In this document: positions 1 to 8,465 of the stretch, piece after piece | Position numbering within the stretch: position 1 is the first letter of the stretch | Layout of the letters: every line of letters begins with the position of its first letter | Source of the DNA: Colletes latitarsis | Lineage: Eukaryota > Arthropoda > Insecta > Hymenoptera > Colletidae | Direction: 5' to 3' | NCBI RefSeq assembly: GCF_051014445.1 | Contig: NC_135137.1 | Coordinates: 21,081,501-21,145,500, forward strand | DNA length: 64,000 bases | Program-made: the position numbers and the translations under genes | Notes under the pieces: model-generated | The model's input: the letters and a program-made list of their open reading frames with translations, nothing else | Told to the model about the DNA's origin: nothing | Databases searched by the model: none

Positions 1-1345
1 CCAACAAGTATGCGAAGAACGCGAAATCATGGGCCAGATGCGGGAATAACCTAGTCCTAACCCAGACCTAACCGGTGTTATCCTCTAAAATATGCATCGA
101 AACCAAGTTTAATTGTCTGTTTCAGTGTGGTACCACATTACTACGTGATTCAAACCAGAGAAAAACAAGGATCTGGCCAACACGAATGCGGAATAGGCAA
201 AATCATGAGCCAGATGCGGACATAACCCAGACCTAACCCAGACCTAGCCGGTGTTATCCTCTAAAATATTCATCGAAACCAAGTTTAATGGACTGTTTCA
301 GTATGGTGCCACATTACTACGTGATTCAAACCTGAGAAAACCGAGGATCTGGCCAACAAGTATGCGAAGAAGGCAAAATCATGAGCCAGACGCGGGCAAA
401 ACCCAGACCTAACCCAGACCTAACCGGTGTTATCCTCTAAAATATTGATCGAAACCAAGTTTAATGGACTGTTTCACTGTGGTACCACATTATTACGTGA
501 TTCAAACCCGAAAAAACGCAGGATCTGTCTACAAGTATGCGAAGAAGGCAAAATCATGAGCCAGATGCGGGCATTTCCCAGGCCTAACCCAGACCTAACC
601 GGTGTTACGGACTAAAATACTGACCGAATCCAGGTATAATTGACTGTTACTGTGTGGCTCCACATTACTATGTGTTTCAAACCCGCAAAAACCCAGGATC
701 TGGCCAACAAGTATGCGAAGAAGGCAATATCATGAGCCAGATGCGGGCATAACCCAGACCTAACCCAGACCTAACCGGTGTTATCCTCTAAAATATTGAT
801 CGAAACCAAGTTTAATGGACTGTTTCAATGTGGTGCCACATTACTACATGATTCAAACCCGAGAAAACCGAGCATCTGGCCAACAAGCATGCGAAGAAGG
901 CAAAATCATGAGCCCGATGCGGGCATAACCCAGACCTAACCGGTGTTATCCTCTAAAATATTGATCGAAACCAAGTTTAATGGACTGTTTCAGTGTGGTA
1001 CCACAATACTACGTGATTCAAACCCGAAAAAACCCAGGATCTGTCCCACAAGTATGCGAAGAAGGTAAAATCATGAGCCAGATGCGTGCATAACCCAGGC
1101 CTAACCCAGACCTAACCGGCGTTACCGATTAAAGCACTGACCGAATCCAGGTATAATTGACTGTTACTGTGTGGTTCCACATTACTATGTGATTCAAACC
1201 CGAAAAAACCCAGGATCTGGCCAACAAGTATGCGAAGAACGCAAAATCATGGGCCAGATGCGGGAATAACCTAGACCTAACCCAGACCTAACCGGTGTTA
1301 TCCTCTAAAATATTGATCGAAACCAGGTTTAATTGTCTGTTTCAG

Positions 1346-1357
1346 TGTGGTACCACA
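1346..1357. repeat. 12-bp palindrome of the satellite monomer (representative)
   Basis: TGTGGTACCACA is a perfect palindrome centred on a GGTACC site and occurs in the majority of monomers; this is one clear example. Some subfamilies carry GTGCCAC, GGCTCCAC or GTGCACCAC instead and lose the symmetry. It is the most symmetrical element of the standard monomer and could be a protein-binding or hairpin site; no function is shown. Confidence 0.85.
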
Positions 1358-1789
1358 TTACTACGTGATTCAAACCAGAGAAAACCAAGGATCTGGCCAA
1401 CAAGTATGCGAAGAAGGCAAAATTATGAGCCAGATGCGGGCATAACACAGACCTAACCTAGACCTAACCGGTGTTATCCTCTAAAATATGCATCGAGACC
1501 AAGTTTAATTGTCTGTTTCAGTGTGGTACCACATTACTACGTGATTCAAACCAGAGAAAAACAAGGATCTGGCCAACAAGAATGCGGAATAGGCAAAATC
1601 ATGAGCCAGATGCGGGCATAACCCTGCCCTAACCCAGACCTAACCGGTGTTATGTTCTAAAATGTGAATCGAAACCAGGTTTAATTGACAGTTTCTGTGT
1701 GGTACCACATTACTACGTGATTCAAACCCGAAAAAACCCAGGATCTGGCCAACAAGTATGCGAAGAACGCAAAATCATGGGCCAGATGC

Positions 1790-1805
1790 GGGCATAACCC
1801 AGACC
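1790..1805. repeat. Target site duplication, left, copy 1
   Basis: GGGCATAACCCAGACC directly abuts the T tract (the poly(A) tail on the minus strand) and recurs perfectly at 8856-8871 beyond the 5' end of the element. The duplication is 16 bp, or 17 if the first T of the tract is counted. Its inner edge lies in the telomere-like CCCAGACC/TAACCC box. Confidence 0.92.
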
Positions 1806-1827
1806 TTTTTTTTTTTTTTTTTTTTTT
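1806..1827 (-). other. Poly(A) tail of copy 1 (T tract on + strand)
   Basis: Twenty-two consecutive T on the + strand join the target CCCAGACC to the element's 3' UTR. This is the expected product of target-primed reverse transcription, with priming from the C-rich strand cut after CC. One T could belong to the target. Confidence 0.95.
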
Positions 1828-1935
1828 ATCGTGGTGAAATCCTCATGGACACCCCGGCTCCCTGGGGGGGAGGCCGGGGTAGTGCCGGACTCTTACCGGC
1901 TAAAACACCACGGTGACCGCCTGCGCCCTTTATCT

Positions 1936-1983
1936 GGGGAGAGTCACGGGAACCAAACTAGCGATACTACCGTGACTCTCCCC
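1936..1983 (-). other. Stem-loop in 3' UTR, copy 1
   Basis: GGGGAGAGTCACGG (1936-1949) and CCGTGACTCTCCCC (1970-1983) are a perfect 14-bp inverted repeat around a 20-nt loop. It is the strongest hairpin in the 3' UTR, about 110 nt from the poly(A) tail, and a candidate RT-recognition structure. The same stem is in copy 2 at 9530-9577. Confidence 0.75.
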
Positions 1984-2237
1984 GTTGGCGCAACGCCCTA
2001 CTACGGGCCCTTCCCGGGGGAGGAGATGTGATCCTCCTCCCCCGATGGGGGGCAACCATGATTGATTGCCCCCCGGCGACGCCGCGCGGTCACACGCGAC
2101 GTCGCCCCACTCGTGCCGTTGCTACTAGCCGCGACCGGGCCCCCACCCGATCGCGACCACGGCTGCGGGGCCGGCTAACACTGCCGCCCCCGCTAAATGG
2201 GGCCCCTGTCACGGGCCCCCGGTCCGGTGATGGGCTG

Positions 2238-2280
2238 GGTGCGAGAGGGAATGAGGGAATAAAGTCCCTCACCTCGCACC
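2238..2280 (-). other. Second stem-loop in 3' UTR, copy 1
   Basis: GGTGCGAG (2238-2245) pairs with CTCGCACC (2273-2280), and inside it TGAGGGA (2252-2258) pairs with TCCCTCA (2265-2271). This gives a 15-bp bulged stem with a 6-nt loop, 58 nt beyond the ORF2 stop. It is repeated in copy 2 at 9832-9874. Confidence 0.65.
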
Positions 2281-2338
2281 ACAAACACCATCACCGACCC
2301 CTTCGCGCTCCCCCAGCCACGGGGAGCGGTGGAAGGTC

Positions 2339-5300
2339 TTACGGTCGGCGTCGCCGCCTGCCCCCCACCTCCTCACGCGCCCTCTCGGCGTCTTCCTTGG
2401 CGGCCATGACCTCTTCACAAAACAAGGCCATGGCCGCCCACGCCTCCTCGCTGCCGACCATTGCCCGTATGACGGCCGGCAGCGAGAGGTCCGCTCCAAT
2501 CGCTCTAACGAGGACACCGCGCTGAGCTGCCCACGCCGGACAAATTTCCAACGTGTGCTGCGCGGTGTCCTCCCTTCCCCTGCAATGATGGCACGCAGCC
2601 GTCGCCTCCCGCCCTATCCGATGCAGGTACCGACCGAAGCAACCGTGTCCGGTCAGTACCTGTGTCAGGCGGTAGGTGGGCGTACCCCAGCTACGGCCCA
2701 CCCAGGCATAAAACACTGGGCGGACCGCCGCGGCGACGCGATCATTCTGCTGGTCTGGCTTCGATAACCAGACCAGCCACCGACTATAGACGCGTCGCCG
2801 CGCCTGGCTCCGGGCCCTGGCGGCCTCCTCGCCATGCGGGTCCACGCCCCGCTGGCGAAGGTTGCAGAGGCTTTGATACACCTCTGCGTCCATTTTCGCC
2901 AGCAGGTGAAACGGTGCGGAACCCGCTAGCAAGGTGGCGGCTGTGTAGGAGATCGTGCGATAACCCCGCACGACTCTGATGGCGACCAACCTCTGTAACC
3001 GACGGAGTACAAATGCACCCCGCCGATTGGCCATCAGACCGCCGGCCCATATCGGCGCGCCATAAAGCGCCATGGACCGGACGACTCCCAAATACAGCCG
3101 CCGTGCCGCCATGTTGGGTCCCCCGAGATTAGGCATTATGCGGCCTAACGCGGCCACTGCCCTCTCGATACGGGGACCCAACCCTTCCAAATGATGCCCG
3201 AACCGCCAGTAGCTGTCGTGGGTGAGGCCCAGATACTTCATCCGGCGCCCCACCGCGACTTGGGCTCCGCCCACCCGTAGAGACGCCTGGCGCGGCACCC
3301 CGCGACCACTGACGTTACACAGCCAGATGGCCTCGGTCTTCTGGGGTGCCACGCGCAACCCCAGACGCTCCACTTCGGCAACGACTCGTGCCGTCCCTTC
3401 CTCCGCGAGGGCCACGGCCCTCCTCCACGTGTCCCCGTCGGCTATCACCAGGGTGTCGTCGGCATAACAAATCAACGACACGCCGACGGGGAGTTCTGCC
3501 CGCAGCACCGCATCGTAGGCCAAGTTCCACAAGAGCGGCCCTAGGACCGACCCCTGTGGAACCCCGCGGTGCACCGCTCTCTGCTCCATCCCGTTCCGAC
3601 CCGAATATTGGACTACCCTGCCCCGAAGATAATCCCCGATCAGTCGGCATAGATAGGCGGGCACCCGGTGGTACTGGAGTGCCCGACCTATCGCCCCCCA
3701 GGAGACGGTATTGAAGGCGTTGGCAATGTCTAATGATACTGCCAACGCCACACCCCCCCGGGAGATTGCCGATTCCGCCAGGGTCCGCACTGTCGCTATG
3801 GCGTCGACTGTGGAGCGGCCCCGGCGAAAGCCGAACTGTCGGTCGGCCAGATCGGGGCCGACGCGGGACAGGTGCCCCTCGAGACGGGATACAATGACCC
3901 GCTCGAGGAGCTTCCCAGCCTCGTCCAGCAAGCATATCGGGCGGAACGCGGATGGAGAGTCCGCGGGCTTCCCAGGCTTGTGAAGGAGGACCAACCTCGC
4001 TACCTTCCACATGGGGGGGAACTGACCGGTCCGCAGGCACGCGTCAAAGACGCTAATCAGCCCGGCCCCCAGAACGCCCACCGCTACTGCCCAGGCCCTG
4101 CCAGGTATGCCGTCCGGTCCTGGCGCCGTCTTCTTGGCAGCCATTCTCCGGACGGCCCTGGCCAGCTCCTCCTCGGAGACCCCCAGTTCGTCGGACCACC
4201 AAGGCGGGTGTTCCGGCTGTGGCTCGGGGGGATGCAGGAACGCCTCTCCCCCAACGGGGAAGAGGACGCGCATAGTTTCCCCGAGCAGCTGGGGGTCGAG
4301 ACTCTCTGTGATCGGGGGCGCCCATGATCGCATCTTCCCTGCGACCATATGATACGGGCGCCCCCATGGATTTGCATCCAGAGAGCCGAGGAGCTCCGTC
4401 CATGCCTGGGCTTTTGCGGTTGCGATGGCCCGGCGGAGGGTCCTTCGCGCCAGGGAAAATTCCCCGCGCAACCTCACCACCTCTGCCTCCGTCGCCCCGC
4501 GCCGTCTCCTGGCGCGGGTGTACTGGCGTCGAGCGCGGACACACCGAGTGCGTAAGTCCTCGATCTCGCCCGACCACCAGTACACGGACCCCCCTCGGCT
4601 CGGGGCGGTGGCCCACGGCATGACTGCGTCGCATAAGGACGTCATAGTCTCGCGGAACCAACGCGCCCCAGCAGAAGGATTGCCGAGGGTCCGGCGTGGC
4701 ATCTCCTGCCATGCCACAACGGAGGCTGCCATCGCTAGGGCGTCCGGGTCCAGCCTCTTGGCGGACCAGCGTGGCGCCAGGTGTACTTCCCTGCCCGGTT
4801 GGCGGGGTCCATTTACGCCGGGGGTCGCGGATACGGTAAACGTTATATAGAGGTGGTCGCTTAACGTGGCCACCTCTTCCGCAACCCTCCAGTCGGACAC
4901 ACGGCGCGCTATGGCGGGGCTCGCCAACGAAATGTCGACGATCGACTCGCCCCGCGCGTGCACGCACGTACTCACGGCCCCTTCATTCAAAACTACGAGG
5001 CCGTGACCCGCCGCCCATTCGAGCATCGCGTCGCCCTTCACGGTCGTCCTGGGGCAGCCCCACGCTGCAGCGTGGGCGTTGAAATCACCCAGGACGAGTA
5101 CCCCACTGGCGAGATGTGGGGAGATGCGTCTCCCCACCTCGTCGAGGTACGCCTCAAATTCGCTGAGGCCCATAGCGGGCGACGCGTAACACCCGGCAAC
5201 CACCAGTTCCCCCCACTTCACCGCCACAAAACCGTGGCCCCTCCCCACGACAGAGCACGGCAGCGTGCCGCGTCCGTACTGCCAAGTGATCGCCGAGACA

Positions 5301-5455
5301 CCGTTAAGGTCCCCTACCCAAGCTGGGTGTTTGGGGACACGGTAGGGCTCGGCGATCACGGCCATCCCAATGTTCCACTGCCGGAGGGTTTGAAGCATGA
5401 GATCCTGGGCCCCCCGGCAGTGGTTCAAATTGACCTGGAGGAGGCGTTGAGACAT
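2339..5455 (-). CDS. ORF2: APE endonuclease-reverse transcriptase (intact)
   Basis: A 1038-aa polyprotein that nicks target DNA and copies the element RNA onto the nick. The N-terminal apurinic-type endonuclease spans about residues 1-210: Asn9, Glu36 in AEPY, GDFNAHAAAWG at 123-133, Asp174, and SDH at 199-201. The reverse transcriptase spans about 430-745: APGPDG 444-449, FRPICLL 504-510, FGFRRGRST 541-549, SLDIANAFN with Asp576, GVPQGSVLGPLLWN 631-644, catalytic YADD 664-667 and KYLGL at the thumb. A C-terminal C-x2-C-x8-H-x4-C finger uses Cys955, Cys958, His967 and Cys972. There is no RNase H domain, as usual for the R1 clade. The start is ATG at 5455-5453, overlapping the ORF1 stop as TAATG. 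The length is normal for the family and every catalytic residue checked is present. The TRAS-type N-terminal block and the insertion site suggest specificity for CCTAA-type telomeric DNA (inference). Confidence 0.96.
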   Translation of the reverse strand: MSQRLLQVNLNHCRGAQDLMLQTLRQWNIGMAVIAEPYRVPKHPAWVGDLNGVSAITWQYGRGTLPCSVVGRGHGFVAVKWGELVVAGCYASPAMGLSEFEAYLDEVGRRISPHLASGVLVLGDFNAHAAAWGCPRTTVKGDAMLEWAAGHGLVVLNEGAVSTCVHARGESIVDISLASPAIARRVSDWRVAEEVATLSDHLYITFTVSATPGVNGPRQPGREVHLAPRWSAKRLDPDALAMAASVVAWQEMPRRTLGNPSAGARWFRETMTSLCDAVMPWATAPSRGGSVYWWSGEIEDLRTRCVRARRQYTRARRRRGATEAEVVRLRGEFSLARRTLRRAIATAKAQAWTELLGSLDANPWGRPYHMVAGKMRSWAPPITESLDPQLLGETMRVLFPVGGEAFLHPPEPQPEHPPWWSDELGVSEEELARAVRRMAAKKTAPGPDGIPGRAWAVAVGVLGAGLISVFDACLRTGQFPPMWKVARLVLLHKPGKPADSPSAFRPICLLDEAGKLLERVIVSRLEGHLSRVGPDLADRQFGFRRGRSTVDAIATVRTLAESAISRGGVALAVSLDIANAFNTVSWGAIGRALQYHRVPAYLCRLIGDYLRGRVVQYSGRNGMEQRAVHRGVPQGSVLGPLLWNLAYDAVLRAELPVGVSLICYADDTLVIADGDTWRRAVALAEEGTARVVAEVERLGLRVAPQKTEAIWLCNVSGRGVPRQASLRVGGAQVAVGRRMKYLGLTHDSYWRFGHHLEGLGPRIERAVAALGRIMPNLGGPNMAARRLYLGVVRSMALYGAPIWAGGLMANRRGAFVLRRLQRLVAIRVVRGYRTISYTAATLLAGSAPFHLLAKMDAEVYQSLCNLRQRGVDPHGEEAARARSQARRRVYSRWLVWLSKPDQQNDRVAAAVRPVFYAWVGRSWGTPTYRLTQVLTGHGCFGRYLHRIGREATAACHHCRGREDTAQHTLEICPAWAAQRGVLVRAIGADLSLPAVIRAMVGSEEAWAAMALFCEEVMAAKEDAERAREEVGGRRRRRP

Positions 5456-5457
5456 TA
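5453..5457 (-). promoter_or_regulatory. TAATG stop-start overlap, ORF1/ORF2 (copy 1)
   Basis: On the minus strand the ORF1 stop TAA (5457-5455) and the ORF2 ATG (5455-5453) share one base. The same UAAUG arrangement is known in SART1, where ORF2 is translated by termination-reinitiation. It supports the choice of ORF2 start and implies coupled translation from one RNA. Confidence 0.88.
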
Positions 5458-7908
5458 TCGGGTCTCACCCGCGGCCTCCTCCAGGCCTCCCCTTCCAACG
5501 TTTAGGGGCGCCTCTGCGCGCCCCGGATCTTTGCCGCCGTACGAGGCCATCACCCCACGACTAAGGGGCTCTGACCCGCACGGCGACTGTGCTGCCGCTT
5601 GTGGTGGGGGCTCTGCAGCACCCCCACCAGACAGCACGCCTTCCGATTTCGTGGAGGTGGAGGGCGCTGAGTCGTTAGGCGCCACATCCACCTCCATCAT
5701 CTCCGTCATCGGCGGGGGTGCGGGTGCACACCCTACCACCTTCACTGCCGCCGCGACAGGTGCTGGGGCGGGAGTAAACCCCGACGCCACAGCAGGGGAC
5801 GGCTGGGAACAAGCCGCCCCCTGAACATCCATCGCGACGGACAGCGGTGCCGGCTCAACACCAGCCGGCACCGTGGATGGGGGCACAACCGCACCCCTTG
5901 TCTTCTTCCCCTTCCGTTTGGGGGGACGGCACGCCGCCCCACCCATTCGGTGATCCGCTGGCCGCCCCAAGCCCACACAAAGGGGGCATTTAGGGGCGGC
6001 CGTGCACTCCCGCGCAGTGTGAGAGGCCCCTCCGCAGCGGTAGCAGAGGCCGCTGCGATCAACGGTGCTGGTGCACCGCTGCCGGACATGGCCGAACTCT
6101 AGGCAGCGGTGACACTGCAGCGGCCTCGCTGCGAGGACTGCCAGCCGGGCCTCGAAGAAGCCGACCATAAGTCGGCCGGACTTCGCGAGCTTGGTTGCAG
6201 CGCGAAGGGGACAGCGGGCCCAGGCAGTAAACATGCCCGAGCTGTCCCGACGGAGGTCACCAACGTTGACCTCCGCTTCGCCGCAACCCCCGGCTGTGGC
6301 AAGGGCCTCCCTGACAGCCTGCTGGGTGGCTGCCTCCGACAGGCCGGACACCCTTAACTCGGCCTGTTTTTGGGGGCAAGCCACCCGAACACCCTCGACC
6401 TGAAGGGCCCCCTCGAGACGCGCCCTCAGGGCTGTCGCCTTCTCCTTTCCCTTTTCGCCGGGGATCGCTAGAAGCAGCGCCCCGGTGACCGCCCTGGTTG
6501 GACGCATCCCTGTGATCCCGAGATCTTTGCAGATCCCGGGCATCACCCTTGTAAGTAAGGGGCCCAAATCCTTTTCGCGCCCAGCGGCGGCGGTCACCGA
6601 GACAGCCGCATTTTTCGGCAGCCTCGGTACCTTGACCGCCGCGGGCTGGGCACCAACCTTCCTCTTACTGGCAGCTGCAGTATTTGCGGCTGGCCGGTTG
6701 GCTGCGGGTAGTTTCCCGCTTTTCGCGGAGGCTGCGGTAGGAGTCGAACCCCTATCACCGCCTTTGCCTTTACCCCTCCTAACCACCTCAGCCCAGGAGC
6801 CCAACACACCACTGGTGGGGGCAGGGACGGGCTGTGGCGCGGTGTCCTTCGCGGGTCGGGCGGACTTGCCGCTATCCGCCCTGGGAGGTGGCTGAGGGGG
6901 ACTTTGCGCGGCCTTCGTTGGCGCCTTCGATTTCGGGGCGGATGCGGGGCAATTACCAGCACCACTCCTCGCCGGGGTTGGCTTTGCGGGTGCCCCGGGC
7001 GCTTTCACGGGGGCTGACGCGCCCCCATGTTTTGCCACTGCGGCTCCCTTCGTCTTCCCTTTTACCATAACTGTCTCCGCCGGCTTAGCACATTTCGATG
7101 AGCTCGCCGGGGCCGGGGCCGCTCCCACGGATGCAGCTGGGGCCAGTTGACCTCTCCCGAGTGGCGGGCGGGACACAGCCCGCCAAACCGCTTCAAAGCG
7201 GGCATCTATCCGGCCCTCCACGGCCGATAAGTGCCCCGCCATCTCGGAAACCCTTTGCACGACTTCGGTCATCATGACCACCAAAGGATTTCCGGAGGCG
7301 GGACTCTCCTCCTCGCACGGGACCGGCCGAAGTGCAGACGACGGTCCAGGGACCGCCGCCTCGACATCCATTCCGGAGTCCCCCCCGTCAAACGTGGATG
7401 GAAGGAGGCCCCTCCGGCGCGGTCGAGGGACACAGGGAAGCGCGTGGTCCAGTGGCGTATCGCCAGCCACCTCCTCTCCCACTTTCAACAGCCTCCGCTG
7501 CTCCTCTTTGGACCTTAGGCGGCCCACTTCCCGCCTAAGGTGCTCCAACTCCCTGTCCTTGACCCTCACGGTCTCGGACAGGGTGGTGGCGGTCTTATCC
7601 GCCACCTCCAGTCTCTTCTCGAGGGCCTTGGCCCTCCGCTCCCATTCGCCTTGGCGAATAACTACCTCCCGGGCCGGCCTGTTGGGATTTTCGGCACGGT
7701 CAGCTCTGCCGTGCAGTTCCTCGGCGCTGACCATTGCCACCCGAGCTGCCAAACGGAGTCCGCGGATGTCCGTCGTCTTGAGGTGGCTTGCGGTGTCTGC
7801 CACCTTGACGACGGACTCCAATTGCTCCTTAAGCCGGCCCAGGAGCTCGTCCAATTTCATGACCTCCGCTATATTGCGGAGGTCTCCCTGCTTTGGCAGG
7901 GCCTTCAT
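5455..7908 (-). CDS. ORF1: Gag-like RNA-binding protein with three zinc knuckles
   Basis: An 817-aa nucleic-acid-binding protein that should package element RNA and, in TRAS-like elements, take it to chromosome ends. From the ATG at 7908: a charged alpha-helical, probably coiled-coil stretch (about 1-145, with EWERRAKALEKRLE-like heptads); a long Ala/Pro/Lys low-complexity linker (about 245-440); a globular RRM-like region (about 445-595); then zinc fingers C599-x2-C-x4-H-x4-C612, C622-x2-C-x4-H-x4-C635 and C641-x2-C-x8-H-x6-C660; and an acidic, Pro/Ala-rich tail. The knuckle trio at this position is typical of R1-clade ORF1. The frame is open a little further upstream (TTG at 7920), but ATG at 7908 overlaps the preceding frame's stop and is the better start, unless the two frames are joined by frameshifting. 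It ends in TAA overlapping ORF2. Confidence 0.92.
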   Translation of the reverse strand: MKALPKQGDLRNIAEVMKLDELLGRLKEQLESVVKVADTASHLKTTDIRGLRLAARVAMVSAEELHGRADRAENPNRPAREVVIRQGEWERRAKALEKRLEVADKTATTLSETVRVKDRELEHLRREVGRLRSKEEQRRLLKVGEEVAGDTPLDHALPCVPRPRRRGLLPSTFDGGDSGMDVEAAVPGPSSALRPVPCEEESPASGNPLVVMMTEVVQRVSEMAGHLSAVEGRIDARFEAVWRAVSRPPLGRGQLAPAASVGAAPAPASSSKCAKPAETVMVKGKTKGAAVAKHGGASAPVKAPGAPAKPTPARSGAGNCPASAPKSKAPTKAAQSPPQPPPRADSGKSARPAKDTAPQPVPAPTSGVLGSWAEVVRRGKGKGGDRGSTPTAASAKSGKLPAANRPAANTAAASKRKVGAQPAAVKVPRLPKNAAVSVTAAAGREKDLGPLLTRVMPGICKDLGITGMRPTRAVTGALLLAIPGEKGKEKATALRARLEGALQVEGVRVACPQKQAELRVSGLSEAATQQAVREALATAGGCGEAEVNVGDLRRDSSGMFTAWARCPLRAATKLAKSGRLMVGFFEARLAVLAARPLQCHRCLEFGHVRQRCTSTVDRSGLCYRCGGASHTARECTAAPKCPLCVGLGRPADHRMGGAACRPPKRKGKKTRGAVVPPSTVPAGVEPAPLSVAMDVQGAACSQPSPAVASGFTPAPAPVAAAVKVVGCAPAPPPMTEMMEVDVAPNDSAPSTSTKSEGVLSGGGAAEPPPQAAAQSPCGSEPLSRGVMASYGGKDPGRAEAPLNVGRGGLEEAAGETR

Positions 7909-7929
7909 CCCTGGACCCAACTTTTTGGG
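7905..7929 (-). promoter_or_regulatory. Upstream frame/ORF1 junction: slippery heptamer plus ATGA (copy 1)
   Basis: On the minus strand the upstream frame reads GAC CCA AAA AGT and ends in TGA (7907-7905). ORF1's ATG is at 7908-7906, so stop and start overlap as ATGA. C CCA AAA (7929-7923) fits the X XXY YYZ pattern in the zero frame. A -1 slip there runs straight into the ORF1 frame, which is open at that point, and would make a fusion of about 1,000 residues. Reinitiation, -1 frameshifting, or an ancestral single ORF1 broken by a mutation are all possible. The sequence cannot separate them because copy 2 is a duplicate, not an independent sample. Confidence 0.55.
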
Positions 7930-8465
7930 TCCGCAAAGATACCCCTAGGCCTGCCAGCCCCGGGGCCCTTCCTTTTCCTTTTCCGGGGCCCATAATCCTC
8001 TTCGCCTGAGTCGACGCTCTCACTTTCGTTGGCGGTAGATCGGTTTGGCGCCCATTCAGCTTCGTCCATAGAGCCGTCGTCGATGAGGGTAATGGACTCC
8101 CCGACGCACGACGTAGCCACGTCTTTGCCCTGGACCGCGACGCTCAGCGAGAGCTGCGGTCCCGCGGCACCATGCCTCTTCCGAGGAGGAGAATCTTTCC
8201 CCGCCTTACGCCACTCCGTGGCATTTAGCCGCTCCAGGCTAACTACGGGGACGGGACTGTACCTCTGATGGTCATCCTGCCCCCCAAGGTGGATCCCCAG
8301 CGGAGGATTAACCACGTCCACAACCCTGACCGTGGGTTTAACCCCACCAGGGAGTGGTCCATCAATCCCATTGCCGATAAAATCCTTCTCATTTGCCGAT
8401 ATGCTTGCCTGTCCGTTCTCTGTGTTTCCAGTCCTGTTTGTTTGTGTTTGAGAGTTAAGATCCAT
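7905..8465 (-). CDS. Upstream frame (Gag N-terminal part or ORF0), 186 aa
   Basis: From the ATG at 8465 the protein has 186 residues. The first two thirds are polar and rich in Asn, Thr and Gly (starting MDLNSQTQTN). An acidic patch (DSGEEDY) follows, then a basic KRKRK run that looks like a nuclear localisation signal and a GAGRPRG segment. In many R1-clade elements a basic/GRP-containing segment precedes the coiled coil inside ORF1, so this may be the N-terminal part of Gag split into its own frame. The frame extends upstream to a GTG at 8501 but has no earlier ATG. It ends in TGA, four bases overlapping the ORF1 ATG. Function by homology is not certain; translation is supported by the overlap and by lack of interruptions. 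Confidence 0.6.
   Translation of the reverse strand: MDLNSQTQTNRTGNTENGQASISANEKDFIGNGIDGPLPGGVKPTVRVVDVVNPPLGIHLGGQDDHQRYSPVPVVSLERLNATEWRKAGKDSPPRKRHGAAGPQLSLSVAVQGKDVATSCVGESITLIDDGSMDEAEWAPNRSTANESESVDSGEEDYGPRKRKRKGPGAGRPRGIFADPKSWVQG

Larger units (their letters stand above)
1..1805. repeat. Satellite array, left block
   Basis: About ten tandem monomers of 165-176 bp. Successive starts of the TAACCGGTGTTA phase point lie at 421, 596, 772 and 937, giving spacings of 175, 176 and 165. Monomers of at least four subfamilies alternate, told apart by the segment after CCGGTGTTA (CCTCTAAAATATTGATCG, CGGACTAAAATACTGACCG, CCTCTAAAATATGCATCG and GTTCTAAAATGTGAATCG types). The block ends inside a monomer at the insertion point of retrotransposon copy 1. 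The order of subfamilies resembles that at about 20.6-22.7 kb, so this is a piece of a higher-order repeat. A short open frame at 427-615 is a chance read-through of the monomer, not a gene. Confidence 0.97.
1828..2338 (-). other. 3' UTR of retrotransposon copy 1
   Basis: About 510 nt of GC-rich sequence between the ORF2 TAA and the poly(A) tail, with several inverted repeats. CGTGGTG (1830-1836) pairs with CACCACG (1906-1912), enclosing a CCCCGGC/GCCGGGG arm next to the tail. Two larger stems are listed separately. In R1-clade elements the 3' UTR is where the element's own reverse transcriptase recognises its RNA, so these structures are candidates for that role (inference). Confidence 0.8.

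Noticed and set aside
2028..2525. Plus-strand frame of 165 aa over the element's 3' end
   Set aside because: Arg/Pro/Ser-rich low-complexity translation of the opposite strand; no motif, and half lies in the 3' UTR.
2339..5455. RNase H domain at the end of ORF2
   Set aside because: After the RT there is only the thumb region and the CCHC finger; no conserved acidic RNase H motifs and too little length.
4053..5824. Long open frames overlapping ORF2, for example 4958-5824 on + (288 aa) and 4053-4967 on - (304 aa)
   Set aside because: They are shadows in a GC-rich coding region, show no recognisable domain, and lie over well-supported endonuclease and reverse transcriptase sequence.
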